Source: an uncultured Alphaproteobacteria bacterium (GTDB lineage Bacteria; Pseudomonadota; Alphaproteobacteria; RS24). Taken from it: a DNA stretch of 37,922 nt. Under the pieces are notes generated by a model, which saw only the letters and a program-made list of their open reading frames with translations, made no database searches and was not told the origin of the DNA. This document shows positions 37,863 to 37,922 of this stretch, one piece after another (the stretch's first letter is position 1; each line of letters begins with the position of its first letter). The position numbers were made by a program, and so were the translations under genes. Location of the stretch: the NCBI GenBank assembly GCA_938091085.1, contig CALKOC010000041.1, positions 1 to 37,922 of the forward strand, written 5' to 3'.

Positions 37863-37922
37863 AATAACCCCCTAAATTTGTTTGTGATAGGCTAACCTCT
37901 TGATATGAATTTTATACCTAGT

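Overview
The window reads as a dense catabolic region of a marine, Gram-negative proteobacterium, most likely an alphaproteobacterium. This rests on a sphingomonad-style TonB-dependent receptor (mature N-terminus DEIIVTARKR), a lipoprotein and exported proteins that imply a periplasm, moderate GC that looks below 50 % by eye, and many acyl-CoA, Rieske, SDR and MDR genes. The taxonomy is inference: no rRNA or tRNA is present. I support 38 protein genes, one of them cut by the left edge. There is no mobile element, CRISPR array, RNA gene or gene-free stretch above 300 bases.

Layout. 1-740: iron storage, with bacterioferritin (5'-truncated) convergent with a Bfd-type [2Fe-2S] protein that has a Fur-like site upstream. 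774-6683: VOC protein, SDR and a membrane-anchored DUF3604 protein on the minus strand; a crotonase on the plus strand; then MDR and MaoC hydratase on the minus strand. 6805-10763: a plus-strand unit of DUF3604 lipoprotein, membrane-anchored PpiC-like foldase and HupE/UreJ permease, closed by a bidirectional terminator. 10835-14691: TonB receptor, HSL-type esterase and GFA protein, all minus. 14844-16745: Rieske oxygenase plus an NTF2-like protein. 16765-20657: minus-strand SDR-SDR-SDR-E3 unit. 20824-23005: second Rieske oxygenase plus a ThuA-like protein. 23027-25048: an acyl-CoA dehydrogenase divergent from a solo LuxR-type regulator, with a perfect 14-base palindrome between them. 25156-31424: plus-strand run of DUF35, thiolase-like enzyme, acyl-CoA dehydrogenase, and E1alpha, E1beta and E2 of an acetoin-dehydrogenase-type complex. 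31449-37862: NTF2-like protein, ABM monooxygenase, three more MDRs and three more SDRs.

How the genes may work together (inference). The TonB receptor would import a substrate across the outer membrane. The two DUF3604 proteins, esterase and VOC protein could trim it. The Rieske oxygenases would hydroxylate it, and the many SDR and MDR enzymes would make or reduce ketones and enones. The Aco-type E1/E2 with its remote E3 would split an alpha-hydroxyketone or diketone into an acyl-CoA. Acyl-CoA dehydrogenases, crotonase, MaoC and the DUF35/thiolase pair would shorten the acyl-CoA, possibly by a retro-aldol step as in steroid side-chain degradation. The substrate cannot be read from sequence. 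No Rieske reductase and no dedicated inner-membrane substrate transporter is encoded here.

The most unusual points are the DUF3604/foldase/metal-permease unit, a DUF35 protein with no cysteine beside a thiolase lacking its usual His and second Cys, an E2 with two tandem E3-binding domains, and an E3 gene placed in an SDR operon about 10 kb from its E1/E2 partners.
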